A DNA stretch of 64,000 nt from Nakamurella sp. A5-74. GTDB lineage: Bacteria; Actinomycetota; Actinomycetes; Mycobacteriales; Nakamurellaceae. Made by a program: the position numbers and the translations under genes. Where the stretch lies: NCBI RefSeq assembly GCF_040438885.1, contig NZ_CP159218.1, forward strand, positions 4,650,001 through 4,714,000, read 5' to 3'. Below the pieces are notes generated by a model. It saw nothing but the letters and a program-made list of their open reading frames with translations. It made no database searches and was not told the DNA's origin. Shown here piece after piece: positions 7,948-16,170 of the stretch. Each line of letters begins with the position of its first letter. The stretch's first letter is position 1.

Positions 7948-9396
7948 ATGCGCCCCGCCGAACTCGTGACCATGCTCCGAGATCGATGGCGTCGGCTGGA
8001 GGTCGCCACCCGCCCGGTCCATCCGGAGACGGCGGACGCCCTGCAGCGCAGATGGTCCGCGTTGCCCGACCAGGTGCGCACGCCTGCGCAGGCGCTGGGC
8101 CGACACGCTGTCGGCTGCGAAGGCACCCACGGCGTCTTCCCGCGCTGCGATCTGGCGTGCACACCCTGCTATCACTCGCGCGATGCGAACCGGGTGCGCG
8201 TCGACGGAAGGCACACCCTCGACCAGATCGACCGCCAGTTCACCCTGCTCCGGGAGCAGCGGGGTCCCGCTGCCCACGCCCAGCTGATCGGCGGCGAGGT
8301 CTCGCTGCTCCCGCCGGACGACCACGCGGCTGCGCTCGCGACGATGCGCTCCCACGGCCGCGAGCCGATGAGCATGACGCACGGCGACTTCGACGAGGAG
8401 TACCTGCGCGCGCTGGCCCTCGGTCCGGACGGGCGACGCCGGTTCGACAGGCTGTCCTTCGCCGCGCACTTCGACATGCTGATGTTCGGTCGTCGCGGGA
8501 TCGAGCGGCCGACCGACGAGGCCTCGTTGAACCCGTACCGCCTCCGGTTCGCGGAGATGTTCGCCCGACTGCGACAGCAGCACGGCGTCCGATACTTCCT
8601 GGCGCACAACATGACCGTCACGCCGCGCAACATCGATCAGATCGCCGATGTGGTGCGGGACTGCCGGACGTACGGCTACGGGCTTTTCTCCTTCCAGCCT
8701 GCCGCCTTCATCGGGGACGACCGTCGCTGGCACGAGGACTACCGGGACAGCACGGACGACGAGATCTGGTCGCGCATCGAGGCCGGTGCCGGTACCCGAC
8801 TTCCGTTCCGCGCTCTGCAGATCGGTGACGAGCGGTGCAACCGCACGACCTACGGCTTCTACGTGGGGGAGCAGTACTTCCCGATCCTCGACGATCTGGA
8901 CCCGGACGACATCCGGGTCCGTGATGCCTTCTTCCGACGATTCGGCGGAGTCAACTTCTCCGGCACACCGACCACGGCGTTGCTGATCAAGGTCGTGCGG
9001 GTGGCGGTCCGTCATCCGGAGGTGGTGGCGGTGTTCGCCGGCTGGGTGGCCCGGATGTTGCGCAGGGTCGGTGTGCGCAGACTGCTGCGCGAACGCATGA
9101 TCCGACCGGTGACGTTCGTGATGCACTCGTTCATGGATGCTGCCGTCGTCGTCCCCGCCTGGGAAGCGATGCAGCGCAACGAGATCAGCGATGACCCCGC
9201 GGTGGCGGCGAGTCAGGAACGGCTGCGCGCCTGCTCCTATGCGATGGCCCACCCGGAGACCGGCGAGCTGGTGCCGGCCTGCGTGCAGCACAGCGTGCTC
9301 GATCCGGCTGAGAACGCCGCACTGCGCACGTTGTTGCCCCTCACCGTCCGGAAGGCACGCGCCGCACCGGAAACCACCCCCCACGGCACGGCCTGA
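7948..9396 (+). CDS. radical SAM protein in a lipid-type operon
   Basis: The product has 482 residues. The iron-sulfur triad is RCDLACTPCYH, with Cys67, Cys71 and Cys74 in the standard CxxxCxxC spacing. The segment QLIGGEVSLLP stands where radical SAM enzymes have their GGEP SAM-contact motif. The segment FSFQPAAFIGD and a Cys-containing C-terminal part (LRACSYAM, LVPACVQHS) recall, from memory, the family around archaeal and bacterial lipid-tail coupling enzymes, but this is inference. The CDP-alcohol transferase gene starts 3 bp after its stop. Substrate is unknown. Confidence 0.8.
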   Translation: MRPAELVTMLRDRWRRLEVATRPVHPETADALQRRWSALPDQVRTPAQALGRHAVGCEGTHGVFPRCDLACTPCYHSRDANRVRVDGRHTLDQIDRQFTLLREQRGPAAHAQLIGGEVSLLPPDDHAAALATMRSHGREPMSMTHGDFDEEYLRALALGPDGRRRFDRLSFAAHFDMLMFGRRGIERPTDEASLNPYRLRFAEMFARLRQQHGVRYFLAHNMTVTPRNIDQIADVVRDCRTYGYGLFSFQPAAFIGDDRRWHEDYRDSTDDEIWSRIEAGAGTRLPFRALQIGDERCNRTTYGFYVGEQYFPILDDLDPDDIRVRDAFFRRFGGVNFSGTPTTALLIKVVRVAVRHPEVVAVFAGWVARMLRRVGVRRLLRERMIRPVTFVMHSFMDAAVVVPAWEAMQRNEISDDPAVAASQERLRACSYAMAHPETGELVPACVQHSVLDPAENAALRTLLPLTVRKARAAPETTPHGTA

Positions 9397-9399
9397 GCG

Positions 9400-10044
9400 A
9401 TGTTCGACGCCGCACTCCGCCGCACCGTCGCGCCCGCCGTCAACGGCGTCGCCGGGGTGCTGGTCCGACTGCACGTGTCGCCGACGGCGCTCACCGCGAC
9501 GGGATTCCTCGCCGGCGCAGCGGCCTGCTGGGCCGCCGCGACCGAGCACTGGATCGTTGCACTCGTGCTCTGGCTGATCAACAGGGCGTTGGACGGGCTC
9601 GACGGAGCGGTGGCACGTGTCGGTGGCGGGGCAACGGCGCTGGGCGGTTTCCTGGACGTCGTCGCAGATTTCGTGATCTACGCGGCCTTCGTGATCGCAG
9701 TGGCCGTCGCCGTCCCGGAAGCCCGACTGGCCTGCGCGGTGCTGATCGGCGCCTACTACGTCTCCGGAACTGCGTTCCTCACCCTGTCGTCGCTGATCGA
9801 GCGGTACGGATCCGGTGGCACCGGACAGCTGACCGGCACCCCCTACGCCGACGAACGCTCGCTGCGTTTCGTCGGCGGGTTGGCCGAGGGCCTCGAGACG
9901 ATAGTGGTCTACGTGCTGTTCTGTCTGTTCCCGGGAGCAGCGGCGACGATCGCCTGGATCTTCGCCGCGGCAGTGGCGGTGACCGCGCTGCAGCGGGTGG
10001 GAATCGGGATCCGACTGCTCCGCGGTCTGCGCCCCGTCGACTGA
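9400..10044 (+). CDS. CDP-alcohol phosphatidyltransferase family membrane enzyme
   Basis: The product has 214 residues with about five or six membrane segments. The complete family motif D-x2-DG-x2-AR-x8-G-x3-D-x3-D is present: DGLDGAVAR at residues 65-73, Gly82, Asp86 and Asp90. Such enzymes join a CDP-activated lipid with an alcohol (glycerol phosphate, inositol phosphate, another lipid). The gene follows the radical SAM stop by 3 bp, so both are surely cotranscribed. It is not one of the housekeeping PgsA or PssA contexts, so a specialised lipid is likely. Confidence 0.85.
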   Translation: MFDAALRRTVAPAVNGVAGVLVRLHVSPTALTATGFLAGAAACWAAATEHWIVALVLWLINRALDGLDGAVARVGGGATALGGFLDVVADFVIYAAFVIAVAVAVPEARLACAVLIGAYYVSGTAFLTLSSLIERYGSGGTGQLTGTPYADERSLRFVGGLAEGLETIVVYVLFCLFPGAAATIAWIFAAAVAVTALQRVGIGIRLLRGLRPVD

Positions 10045-10156
10045 GCCGCATCCTTCCTCCCGCCGGCCGAGCCCGGTCTGCGCCGGGGCCGCCAGGTCAC
10101 CGCCGCGCATTCCGGATGGTCGTCCCAGCGGCCGCGAGCGCCACTTCCCGACAGAT

Positions 10157-10227
10157 GGGCATGCGCCGCGCACACGGGCATGCGCCGCGCACACGGGCAT
10201 GCGCCGCGCAGACGGGCATGCGCCGGG
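10157..10227. repeat. 19-bp tandem repeat, 3.7 copies
   Basis: Units of gggcatgcgccgcgcacac start at 10157, 10176, 10195 and 10214, the last truncated. The core gcatgc is palindromic, so the array is a row of evenly spaced palindromes in the gap before the SdpI-like gene. Confidence 0.9.
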
Positions 10228-10273
10228 ATCGGCGTCACTCCCCTGGGGACGCGGCAGCGCCTACCATCGATGA

Positions 10274-10810
10274 GTGCCCGCATCCCTGCTGCTCAGCATC
10301 CCCCTGGCCGTGATCCTGCTCGTCCCGGGCGTCGCAGCCCTGCTCACCGGTCATCGCGGCTGGCGCGGGACGCTCGACCCGGCCAGTGCGCTCGGCGTGC
10401 GCGGCCCGGCAGCCGAGGTGTCGCCGCAGTCGGCTGCGGTGGCCAACCGCATCGCTGCCCCGGTGATCGCGGCGGCCGGCGCTGTGCTGTCGATCGGCGG
10501 GCTGCTGACCGTTGCCCTGCGGCTCCCGACCGCAGCCACGATCGTCGTCTTCGTCGTCGCCCTGGTCGGTGGTGTCGCGCTGCTGGTGGTGGCCGGTTCC
10601 GTCGGTGAACGTGCAGCGATGACGGTGCCGCGGCCCGCGACCAAGCCCGTCGGCTGCAGCGGGTGCGCGTGTGGGGCCGGGGGCTGCGGAAGCGGTGCCG
10701 CCGACGGGAGCACCACAGTCGAGAGCACGCCAGTCGGGAGCACGCCAGCCGGGAGCACGCCAGCCGGGAGCACCACTGTCGAGCCCCACAGTCGGGAGCA
10801 CGCCGGCTGA
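10274..10810 (+). CDS. small membrane protein, SdpI-like, with repeat-derived tail
   Basis: GTG 10274 gives 178 residues; no strong ribosome site is visible. Three membrane segments are predicted, at about residues 5-24, 58-80 and 86-106. Between the first two is a loop containing GVRGPAAEVSPQSAAVANR that resembles the SdpI immunity-protein pattern (G-x-R-x-P then an Asn-containing helix). After a Cys-Gly-rich stretch the C-terminus consists of GSTPA-type repeats made by a 15-bp DNA repeat at 10706-10780. The SdpI link is tentative. Confidence 0.55.
   Translation: MPASLLLSIPLAVILLVPGVAALLTGHRGWRGTLDPASALGVRGPAAEVSPQSAAVANRIAAPVIAAAGAVLSIGGLLTVALRLPTAATIVVFVVALVGGVALLVVAGSVGERAAMTVPRPATKPVGCSGCACGAGGCGSGAADGSTTVESTPVGSTPAGSTPAGSTTVEPHSREHAG
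10706..10780. repeat. 15-bp in-frame tandem repeat, five copies
   Basis: Units of the type gggagcacgccagcc start at 10706, 10721, 10736, 10751 and 10766. The 15-bp period keeps the frame and adds a low-complexity Ser/Thr/Pro/Gly tail to the SdpI-like protein. Copy number is likely variable between strains (inference). Confidence 0.85.
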
Positions 10811-10874
10811 CAACACCAAGACCACCGCTGTCGAGGCGTCCGCGCCGCACTGAGCGCGCCGGTACCGTGACCGG

Positions 10875-11621
10875 GTGGCCAGAGACGAGCACTCCGAGTC
10901 GACCGAGTTACCCGCTGACGGGGAGCCCGTCGACCCCGCCAAGAGCTCGGCTGACGAGCGGGCACCAGCCGAGGAGCCCCAGCAGGATCCGGTGTTGGTG
11001 CTCACCACTGTCGCGCTGCCCTACGGCAATCGCCTCACCACCTATGACTCGGCCGGCAACGGCATCATCTGGCACGTCCCGGCAGAGCTCGCAGCGCGGG
11101 TGGCGACCGGGGGACTGCCGCGCCGCGAGGCCGGTGAGGGATGCAGCACCCAGTGTCTCGTCGTCGACCAGAATGCGAGCACCCTGCGCGGCGTGCAGGG
11201 CGACTCCTGGCCGGGAGAGCTGGTCGACGAGAACTCGCTTCCGGTCCCGCCCTCGGAGTTCCAGGCTCGGTTGCAACAGGTGTTGGTCTCGGCCGCCCGA
11301 CGGGGCGAATCCGTGGTCTTCGCCGGGGGCGGCCAACTCGAGATGCGGCCGCCGTGCGTCCGGGCCACCGCCCTGCTCGACGAGGACGAGCAGACCTGGT
11401 TGTCGGTGATCGAGGCCTTTCCGCCGTTCCTGCAGGGACCGTGGTCGGACGCGCAGGTCGAGGAGGACCTGAGCTGCTCGATCAAGACGGCAGTCCTGGA
11501 TGCGGAGACGCTCGGTGGTGGCGGCGTCCTGATGTTGGTCGCGGCCCAGAGCTTCACCCCCGGTCCCGACCAGATCGGGTTGTTCTTCGAACAGGCTCCG
11601 GACGGGCCCTGGCCGGGCTGA
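10875..11621 (+). CDS. hypothetical soluble protein, 248 aa
   Basis: GTG 10875 opens a 248-residue product. The N-terminal 40 residues are acidic and probably disordered (ESTELPADGEPVDP). The rest looks like a compact globular domain with segments VLVLTTVALPYGNRL, CSTQCLVVDQNAS and GPDQIGLFFEQAP. No signal peptide or membrane segment is visible and no family is recognised. GC usage matches its neighbours, and its product is plausible in only this frame, so it is taken as real. Confidence 0.6.
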   Translation: MARDEHSESTELPADGEPVDPAKSSADERAPAEEPQQDPVLVLTTVALPYGNRLTTYDSAGNGIIWHVPAELAARVATGGLPRREAGEGCSTQCLVVDQNASTLRGVQGDSWPGELVDENSLPVPPSEFQARLQQVLVSAARRGESVVFAGGGQLEMRPPCVRATALLDEDEQTWLSVIEAFPPFLQGPWSDAQVEEDLSCSIKTAVLDAETLGGGGVLMLVAAQSFTPGPDQIGLFFEQAPDGPWPG

Positions 11622-11781
11622 TCGCCGACCGGCCGCCCGGCTTCGACTTTCACCGGAAAGTGGAGCGCACACCCTCATCAGCCGGGGCGGGATCACGATT
11701 GCGTTGCTATCGTCTCCGCAGACGGCCTCGATCCCGTCGTGCGTTCACTCGGTCCGGGCCGGCTGTCGGGAGGCGATCACC

Positions 11782-11925
11782 GTGGGTGATCATTCCTCCG
11801 GCGCACCCACCGATGCCGCGCCGAACACGGCCAAGGCCATCGTCCAGCTGGTGCTGATCGGGCTGGTGCTGGGGGGCCTGGTGACCCTCGGGTGGCTCGA
11901 GTGGCCCACCATCACCGGCCACTGA
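11782..11925 (+). CDS. small single-span membrane protein, 47 aa
   Basis: GTG 11782 lies about 9 bases after a GGGAGG. It encodes a short polar head, then one hydrophobic helix (IVQLVLIGLVLGGLVTLGWL) and a five-residue tail. The upstream part of the longer frame from 11704 has no coding character. Small single-span proteins of this sort are common in actinomycetes, and a function cannot be assigned. Confidence 0.5.
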   Translation: MGDHSSGAPTDAAPNTAKAIVQLVLIGLVLGGLVTLGWLEWPTITGH

Positions 11926-12005
11926 CGTCAGCTCGGCCGTCCCGCCCGACCGATCACCGCTGAGGACATCCCCCCGGCGACCTCGCCACAGCCGGATCAC
12001 CCAGC

Positions 12006-12602
12006 TCAGTTGAGGGTGGCATCCAGCGGTCGGTAGGCCTCCATCGCCAGCGGTCGCGGCTGGCGCCGCAGCACCCGGAACCACAGGTCCACCCGCGGCC
12101 CGGCCATCACGTCCTCGCCCTGCGAGTCGACCACGTGCCACGAACCCTCGTCGATCTCGGTGGCCAGCTGACCCGCACCCCACCCGGCATGACCGGCGAA
12201 GACCCGCGCCGACCGCAGCTCCGCCATCACCTTGTCCGGAGTCGCATCGAGGTCGACGAGCACCAGCTCGCCCGAGACCCGCGCGAACGGCGGACCGACC
12301 GGATCCAGCAGCGCGTCCACCTCGCCACCGATTCCTGCTGTCCCGGAACGCCGTACCCCGACGCACATCGCGGAGTTGCGCTCGACCGGGCCGCCCTCGT
12401 ACATCACCCGCGGCTTGGCCACCGCACCCTGCCACTGCGGGAAGATCTCCTGGACGGCCGACTCCGACGGTCGGTTGAGGATGACGCCGAGGCTGCCGTC
12501 ATCGCCGTGGGCCAGCAGCAGTACGACGGCACGACGGAACGACGGATCGAGCAGTGACGGCTTCGCGACGAGCAGGCTCCCGGTCGCCGGAGTGATCGGC
12601 AT
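12006..12602 (-). CDS. YqgE/AlgH family protein
   Basis: ATG 12602 is chosen over the longer frame because family homology starts at GSLLVAKPSLLDPSFRRAVV. The product is 198 residues, normal for the family. Other conserved parts are GSLGVILNRPSE, MYEGGPVE (family GGPV), RVFAGHAGWGAGQL (family G-Y-A-G-W-G-x-G-Q-L) and a C-terminal W-R. The fold is known, and AlgH was linked to alginate regulation in Pseudomonas, but its biochemical role is unclear. In actinomycetes this gene often lies near the origin region. Confidence 0.9.
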   Translation of the reverse strand: MPITPATGSLLVAKPSLLDPSFRRAVVLLLAHGDDGSLGVILNRPSESAVQEIFPQWQGAVAKPRVMYEGGPVERNSAMCVGVRRSGTAGIGGEVDALLDPVGPPFARVSGELVLVDLDATPDKVMAELRSARVFAGHAGWGAGQLATEIDEGSWHVVDSQGEDVMAGPRVDLWFRVLRRQPRPLAMEAYRPLDATLN

Positions 12603-12711
12603 TCCGCAAGTCTGCCAAAGCGGCGGTGACTGCCGCGTCGCCCGTCCCGCAGATCCGGGCAGCTCGGACACTCCGGCACCGCACCCCGAGCTCTTCACGT
12701 AGCGTCGGTCC

Positions 12712-14115
12712 GTGACCTCCCGCCCTGCACCGAATGACCCGTCGGGGTCGACGGCCGGTGCAGCCGTGCGGGTGACACGTACCCCCACCGGCGCGGCACC
12801 CGGTCATGATCCCGACACCCGTCGACCGTCGGTCCGGGGTCCCAGAGCACTGCTCGGGCTCCGCGGATTCCGGTTGCTGGTGACCATCAGGTTGCTCAGT
12901 GCGCTCGGCGACGGAGCGTTCCAGGGGGCCCTCGCCGGGGCGGTGCTGTTCAGTCCGGAACGACAGACGGACGCCGCGGCGATCGCCGGCGGTTTCGCCG
13001 TGCTGCTGCTGCCGTACTCGATCGTCGGCCCGTTCGCCGGTGCGCTGCTCGATCGGTGGAGTCGCCGGCAGGTGCTGGTCCGGGCCAACGTCCTGCGCTC
13101 GGCGATCGTCGTCGTCGTCGCGGTGGCGATCGCGCTCGATGCGGCGACCAGCGTGCTGTTCGTCATCGCATTGTTCGTGATGGGGACGTCGCGGTTCGTC
13201 GGTTCGGGTCAGTCGGCGAGCGTGCCGCACACCGTGCCGGACGATTCCCTCACCGGCGCCAACTCGCTCGGCACGACCGTCGGCTCGCTCGCGACCCTGA
13301 TCGGCAGCGGCATCGCCTTCGGGCTGCGCGCGCTGATCGGCGACACCCACGTCCCGATCGCGTTCGTGACGGCCAGCGTGGTGATCTTCTACCTGCTCAG
13401 CGCGGCGACTGCCGCTCGGTTCGATCGTCATGCTCTCGGGCCGGACGTGACGGACGAGCCCCGGCAGCCGATGCTGGCGGTCCTGCAGGGTCTCGGTTCA
13501 GGTCTGCGGCACATGGTCAAGCGCCGCAGCATCGGTCTGCACATCTGTGTGGTGGTGCTGGTCCGGTTCGGCTTCGGGATGGCCACCCTGCTGGTGCTGC
13601 TGCTGTTCCAGAACTACTTCCGCGGCAACGGCATCTTCGCCTCCGGGATCGTCGGGATCGGGCAGGTGCTCGCCGTCTCCGGCTTCGGCCTGCTGCTGGG
13701 CGCTGTCACCACCTCGTACTTCACCCGGCTGTTCGGGATCCGCCGCTACATCACGCTGCTGCTGGTGGTCTGCGGGATCGTCGTGCTCGCCGCCGGCAGT
13801 CAGTTCACCGAACCGATGACGATGCTGACGGCATTCTTCCTGGCCTTCGGCTACCAGTCGACGAAGGTCTGCGCCGACACGATCGCCCAGGCGGATGCGG
13901 ACGACGCCTACGTCGGTCGGGTGTTCGCCGTCTACGACACCGCCAGCAACGTCTTCTATGTGGCCGCCTTCGCGCTCGGCGTGCTGCTGGTCCCGCCCGA
14001 CGGGCATGGTCTGGCCGCCCCGATCACCCTCGGCGCCGTCTACCTGCTGGGTGCGGTCCTCTACTGGTGGGGCAGCGCGCACGCGGTGCGGCACCCCGTC
14101 CTGCCGAAGGCCTGA
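12712..14115 (+). CDS. major facilitator superfamily transporter
   Basis: The product has 467 residues from GTG 12712. A 50-residue polar N-terminal part precedes twelve hydrophobic segments. The loop 2-3 signature GALLDRWSRRQVLVRAN matches the MFS motif GxLaDrxGrr. The pattern (a loop with GSGQSASVPHTVPDDSLTGANSLG, where family members have parlip-LtaaNal) is typical of MFS_3-type exporters. Substrate is unknown. It converges with the Bcr/CflA gene 6 bp downstream. Confidence 0.85.
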   Translation: MTSRPAPNDPSGSTAGAAVRVTRTPTGAAPGHDPDTRRPSVRGPRALLGLRGFRLLVTIRLLSALGDGAFQGALAGAVLFSPERQTDAAAIAGGFAVLLLPYSIVGPFAGALLDRWSRRQVLVRANVLRSAIVVVVAVAIALDAATSVLFVIALFVMGTSRFVGSGQSASVPHTVPDDSLTGANSLGTTVGSLATLIGSGIAFGLRALIGDTHVPIAFVTASVVIFYLLSAATAARFDRHALGPDVTDEPRQPMLAVLQGLGSGLRHMVKRRSIGLHICVVVLVRFGFGMATLLVLLLFQNYFRGNGIFASGIVGIGQVLAVSGFGLLLGAVTTSYFTRLFGIRRYITLLLVVCGIVVLAAGSQFTEPMTMLTAFFLAFGYQSTKVCADTIAQADADDAYVGRVFAVYDTASNVFYVAAFALGVLLVPPDGHGLAAPITLGAVYLLGAVLYWWGSAHAVRHPVLPKA

Positions 14116-14121
14116 GGGCGC

Positions 14122-15432
14122 TCAGTCGTAGTTGCGGGCCAGCAGGGTCCGGCGCACCGAGAACACCAGCGCGGCGGCGAGCACCGCTGCCACCAGGGCC
14201 ACCGTCGGCACACCATTGGCGGTGCCGTCGGCGAGTACGCCGACCATGATCGAGGTGATCGCACCGATGGTGAACTGCAGAGCGCCCAGCACGGCCGCAG
14301 CGGTGCCGGCCCGCTCGCCGTATCCCTGCAACGAGACCGCCGATGCGTTGGGCATCGCGAGCCCGCAGCTGACCATCAGGAAGAACGCCGGGACCAGGAA
14401 CCCGAGCACCCCGAGGTCGGCGCGCACCAGCACCGTCATGACGAGGGCCGAGAGCACGAGGGCGCCGAGCACCACGATCAGTACCCGCGCCGGATCCCAG
14501 CGCTGGATCAGCACCGAGTTGATCTGCGAGACCACGGTGAAGCCCAGCGAGATCGCCGCGAGCACCAGCGCGAACTGACCGGGTGAGAAGCCGTACACCT
14601 CCTGCAGCGCGGTGCTGGAGCCGCCGACGTAGGCGAACAGGCAGCCGAAGACCATCCCGCCGGCCAGCGCGGTGGCCAGAAACGTCTTGTCCCGCAACAG
14701 GATCCGGTAGGACGACAGGGTGCCGCGCAACTTCAGCGGGGCCCGACGGGCCGGCGGCAGGGTCTCGGGAACGAGCCGCCAGGCCAGCACCGCGGTCGCC
14801 ACTCCGACCACCGCGAGGGCGTAGAAGATGCCGTGCCAGGTGGTCCACTGCATGAGCAGGCTGCCGAAGATCGGCGCGATGATCGGGCCGACGCCCATCA
14901 CCAGGATCAGCCGGGACAGCACGATCGCTGCGCGCTTGCCGCTGAACAGGTCGCGGACGATCGCGAGCGAGACGACGGTGACGGCGGCGCCGCCGATGCC
15001 CTGGACGAACCGGGCGGCGGTCATGATCTCGAGGGTCGGGAACAAGGCGATGACGAGGGACGCCGTGATGTGCACGAGCAACCCGGCCATCAGCGGACGT
15101 CGCCGACCCAGCGAGTCCGACAGCGGACCGATCACCAGCTGGCCGATGGCCAGACCTGCGAGGAAAGCCATCAGGGTCAGCTGGACCTGGCTGGTGGAGG
15201 CGCCCAGATCGGTCGCGATCCGGGGGAAGGCAGGAAGGTAGGCGTCGATGGTCAACGGTCCGAGGACAGCCATCGCGCCCAGGATCAACACCAGCTGGAA
15301 GTAGCGGCGGCCGACGTAGACGTCACCCGGATGGGCAGGCACCGTGGTCTTCTGCACGACGGGAGCGTCAGCGCGGGCGTCGACCTCGAGGAGATCGGCT
15401 TGTTCGGTGACGTAGTCGGTGGCGCGGGACAT
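14122..15432 (-). CDS. multidrug efflux MFS transporter, Bcr/CflA type
   Basis: The product has 436 residues from ATG 15432, with twelve membrane helices after a polar head. Motif A is GPLSDSLGRRRPLMAG in the 2-3 loop. Helix 1 holds ILGAMAVLGPLTIDAYLPAFP, the strongest signature of the Bcr/CflA subfamily (D-x-Y-L-P-A-F-P). These proton antiporters export chloramphenicol, bicyclomycin or sulfonamides, and substrate here is unknown. The upstream region is long and lacks an obvious regulator gene. Confidence 0.9.
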   Translation of the reverse strand: MSRATDYVTEQADLLEVDARADAPVVQKTTVPAHPGDVYVGRRYFQLVLILGAMAVLGPLTIDAYLPAFPRIATDLGASTSQVQLTLMAFLAGLAIGQLVIGPLSDSLGRRRPLMAGLLVHITASLVIALFPTLEIMTAARFVQGIGGAAVTVVSLAIVRDLFSGKRAAIVLSRLILVMGVGPIIAPIFGSLLMQWTTWHGIFYALAVVGVATAVLAWRLVPETLPPARRAPLKLRGTLSSYRILLRDKTFLATALAGGMVFGCLFAYVGGSSTALQEVYGFSPGQFALVLAAISLGFTVVSQINSVLIQRWDPARVLIVVLGALVLSALVMTVLVRADLGVLGFLVPAFFLMVSCGLAMPNASAVSLQGYGERAGTAAAVLGALQFTIGAITSIMVGVLADGTANGVPTVALVAAVLAAALVFSVRRTLLARNYD

Positions 15433-15711
15433 ACGGCGGCTTCTTCCGGTGGGCGTTCAGGCGTGCGTGGGCGGTGCGGTGCCGTTCTACGGCTCGGGCA
15501 CTGCGGAGCGCTGACGTCATCGGGAGCGCGTTGATGATCGAGCTTCGGCCGTCGTGAAGACCTGCGGACGGTGCGTGCAGGACTGGTTGATCCCCTGCAG
15601 CAACCGCACCACACACGATGGGTATTCCGCCTGTGCTTTCCCTCACCGGTCGGCCGTGCTGCCAGTCCGGCACCACCACCAGTCCGCAGCACCGCCGGCC
15701 CGGCGTTCGCG
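15433..15711. other. non-coding stretch upstream of the Bcr/CflA gene
   Basis: Together with the repeat array and the leader of the VOC gene this forms a 738-bp gap without a gene. The part up to 15711 holds no convincing frame, tRNA or known motif. It should contain the promoter of the Bcr/CflA gene on the minus strand. Confidence 0.6.
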
Positions 15712-15983
15712 CTGGTCGAGCGACGAAGGAGTCGAGACCCATCAGCTGGTCGAGCGACGAAGGAGTCGAGACCCATCAGCTGGTCGAGCGACGAAGGAGT
15801 CGAGACCCATCAGCTGGTCGAGCGACGAAGGAGTCGAGACCCATCAGCTGGTCGAGCGACGAAGGAGTCGAGACCCATCAGCTGGTCGAGCGACGAAGGA
15901 GTCGAGACCCATCAGCTGGTCGAGCGACGAAGGAGTCGAGACCCATCAGCTGGTCGAGCGACGAAGGAGTCGAGACCCCGCTG
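15712..15983. repeat. 34-bp tandem repeat, eight copies
   Basis: Units of 34 bp start at 15712, 15746, 15780, 15814, 15848, 15882, 15916 and 15950. The first seven are identical or nearly so (core ctggtcgagcgacgaaggag then tcgagacccatcag) and the eighth diverges at its end. Since 34 is not a multiple of three, all three frames cycle through the unit and stay open, which produces spurious long frames. No spacers exist, so this is not CRISPR. An inverted copy follows at 16003-16031. Confidence 0.95.
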
Positions 15984-16002
15984 TTGATCTCACGGGATCT
16001 CG

Positions 16003-16031
16003 ACTCGCTCCTTCGTCGCTCGCTCGATCAG
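16003..16031. repeat. inverted copy of the 34-bp element
   Basis: The sequence gactcgctccttcgtcgctc followed by gctcgatcagc is the reverse complement of the tandem unit just upstream. The last tandem copy and this element can form a long stem, as in REP/BIME structures. Confidence 0.85.
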
Positions 16032-16170
16032 CGGGAACTTGGGCAGTCGAGCCTCAGACCCGCCTCGTCCGCGAACTCTGAGGTGCTTCCGGAAGCGCTT
16101 CGTCCGCAATCGGTCCTACGCTCCCTCATCAGGACCGATGAACAGGCCGGACATCGAGAGGGAGACGGAC

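Noticed and set aside
7699-10200. 833-codon open frame on the minus strand
   Set aside because: It is antisense to the methyltransferase, radical SAM and CDP-alcohol transferase genes, which carry clear motifs; the antisense product is Arg/Gly/His-rich without family features. Long antisense frames are common at this GC content.
15712-15983. CRISPR array
   Set aside because: Units are contiguous with no unique spacers, and no cas genes are near.
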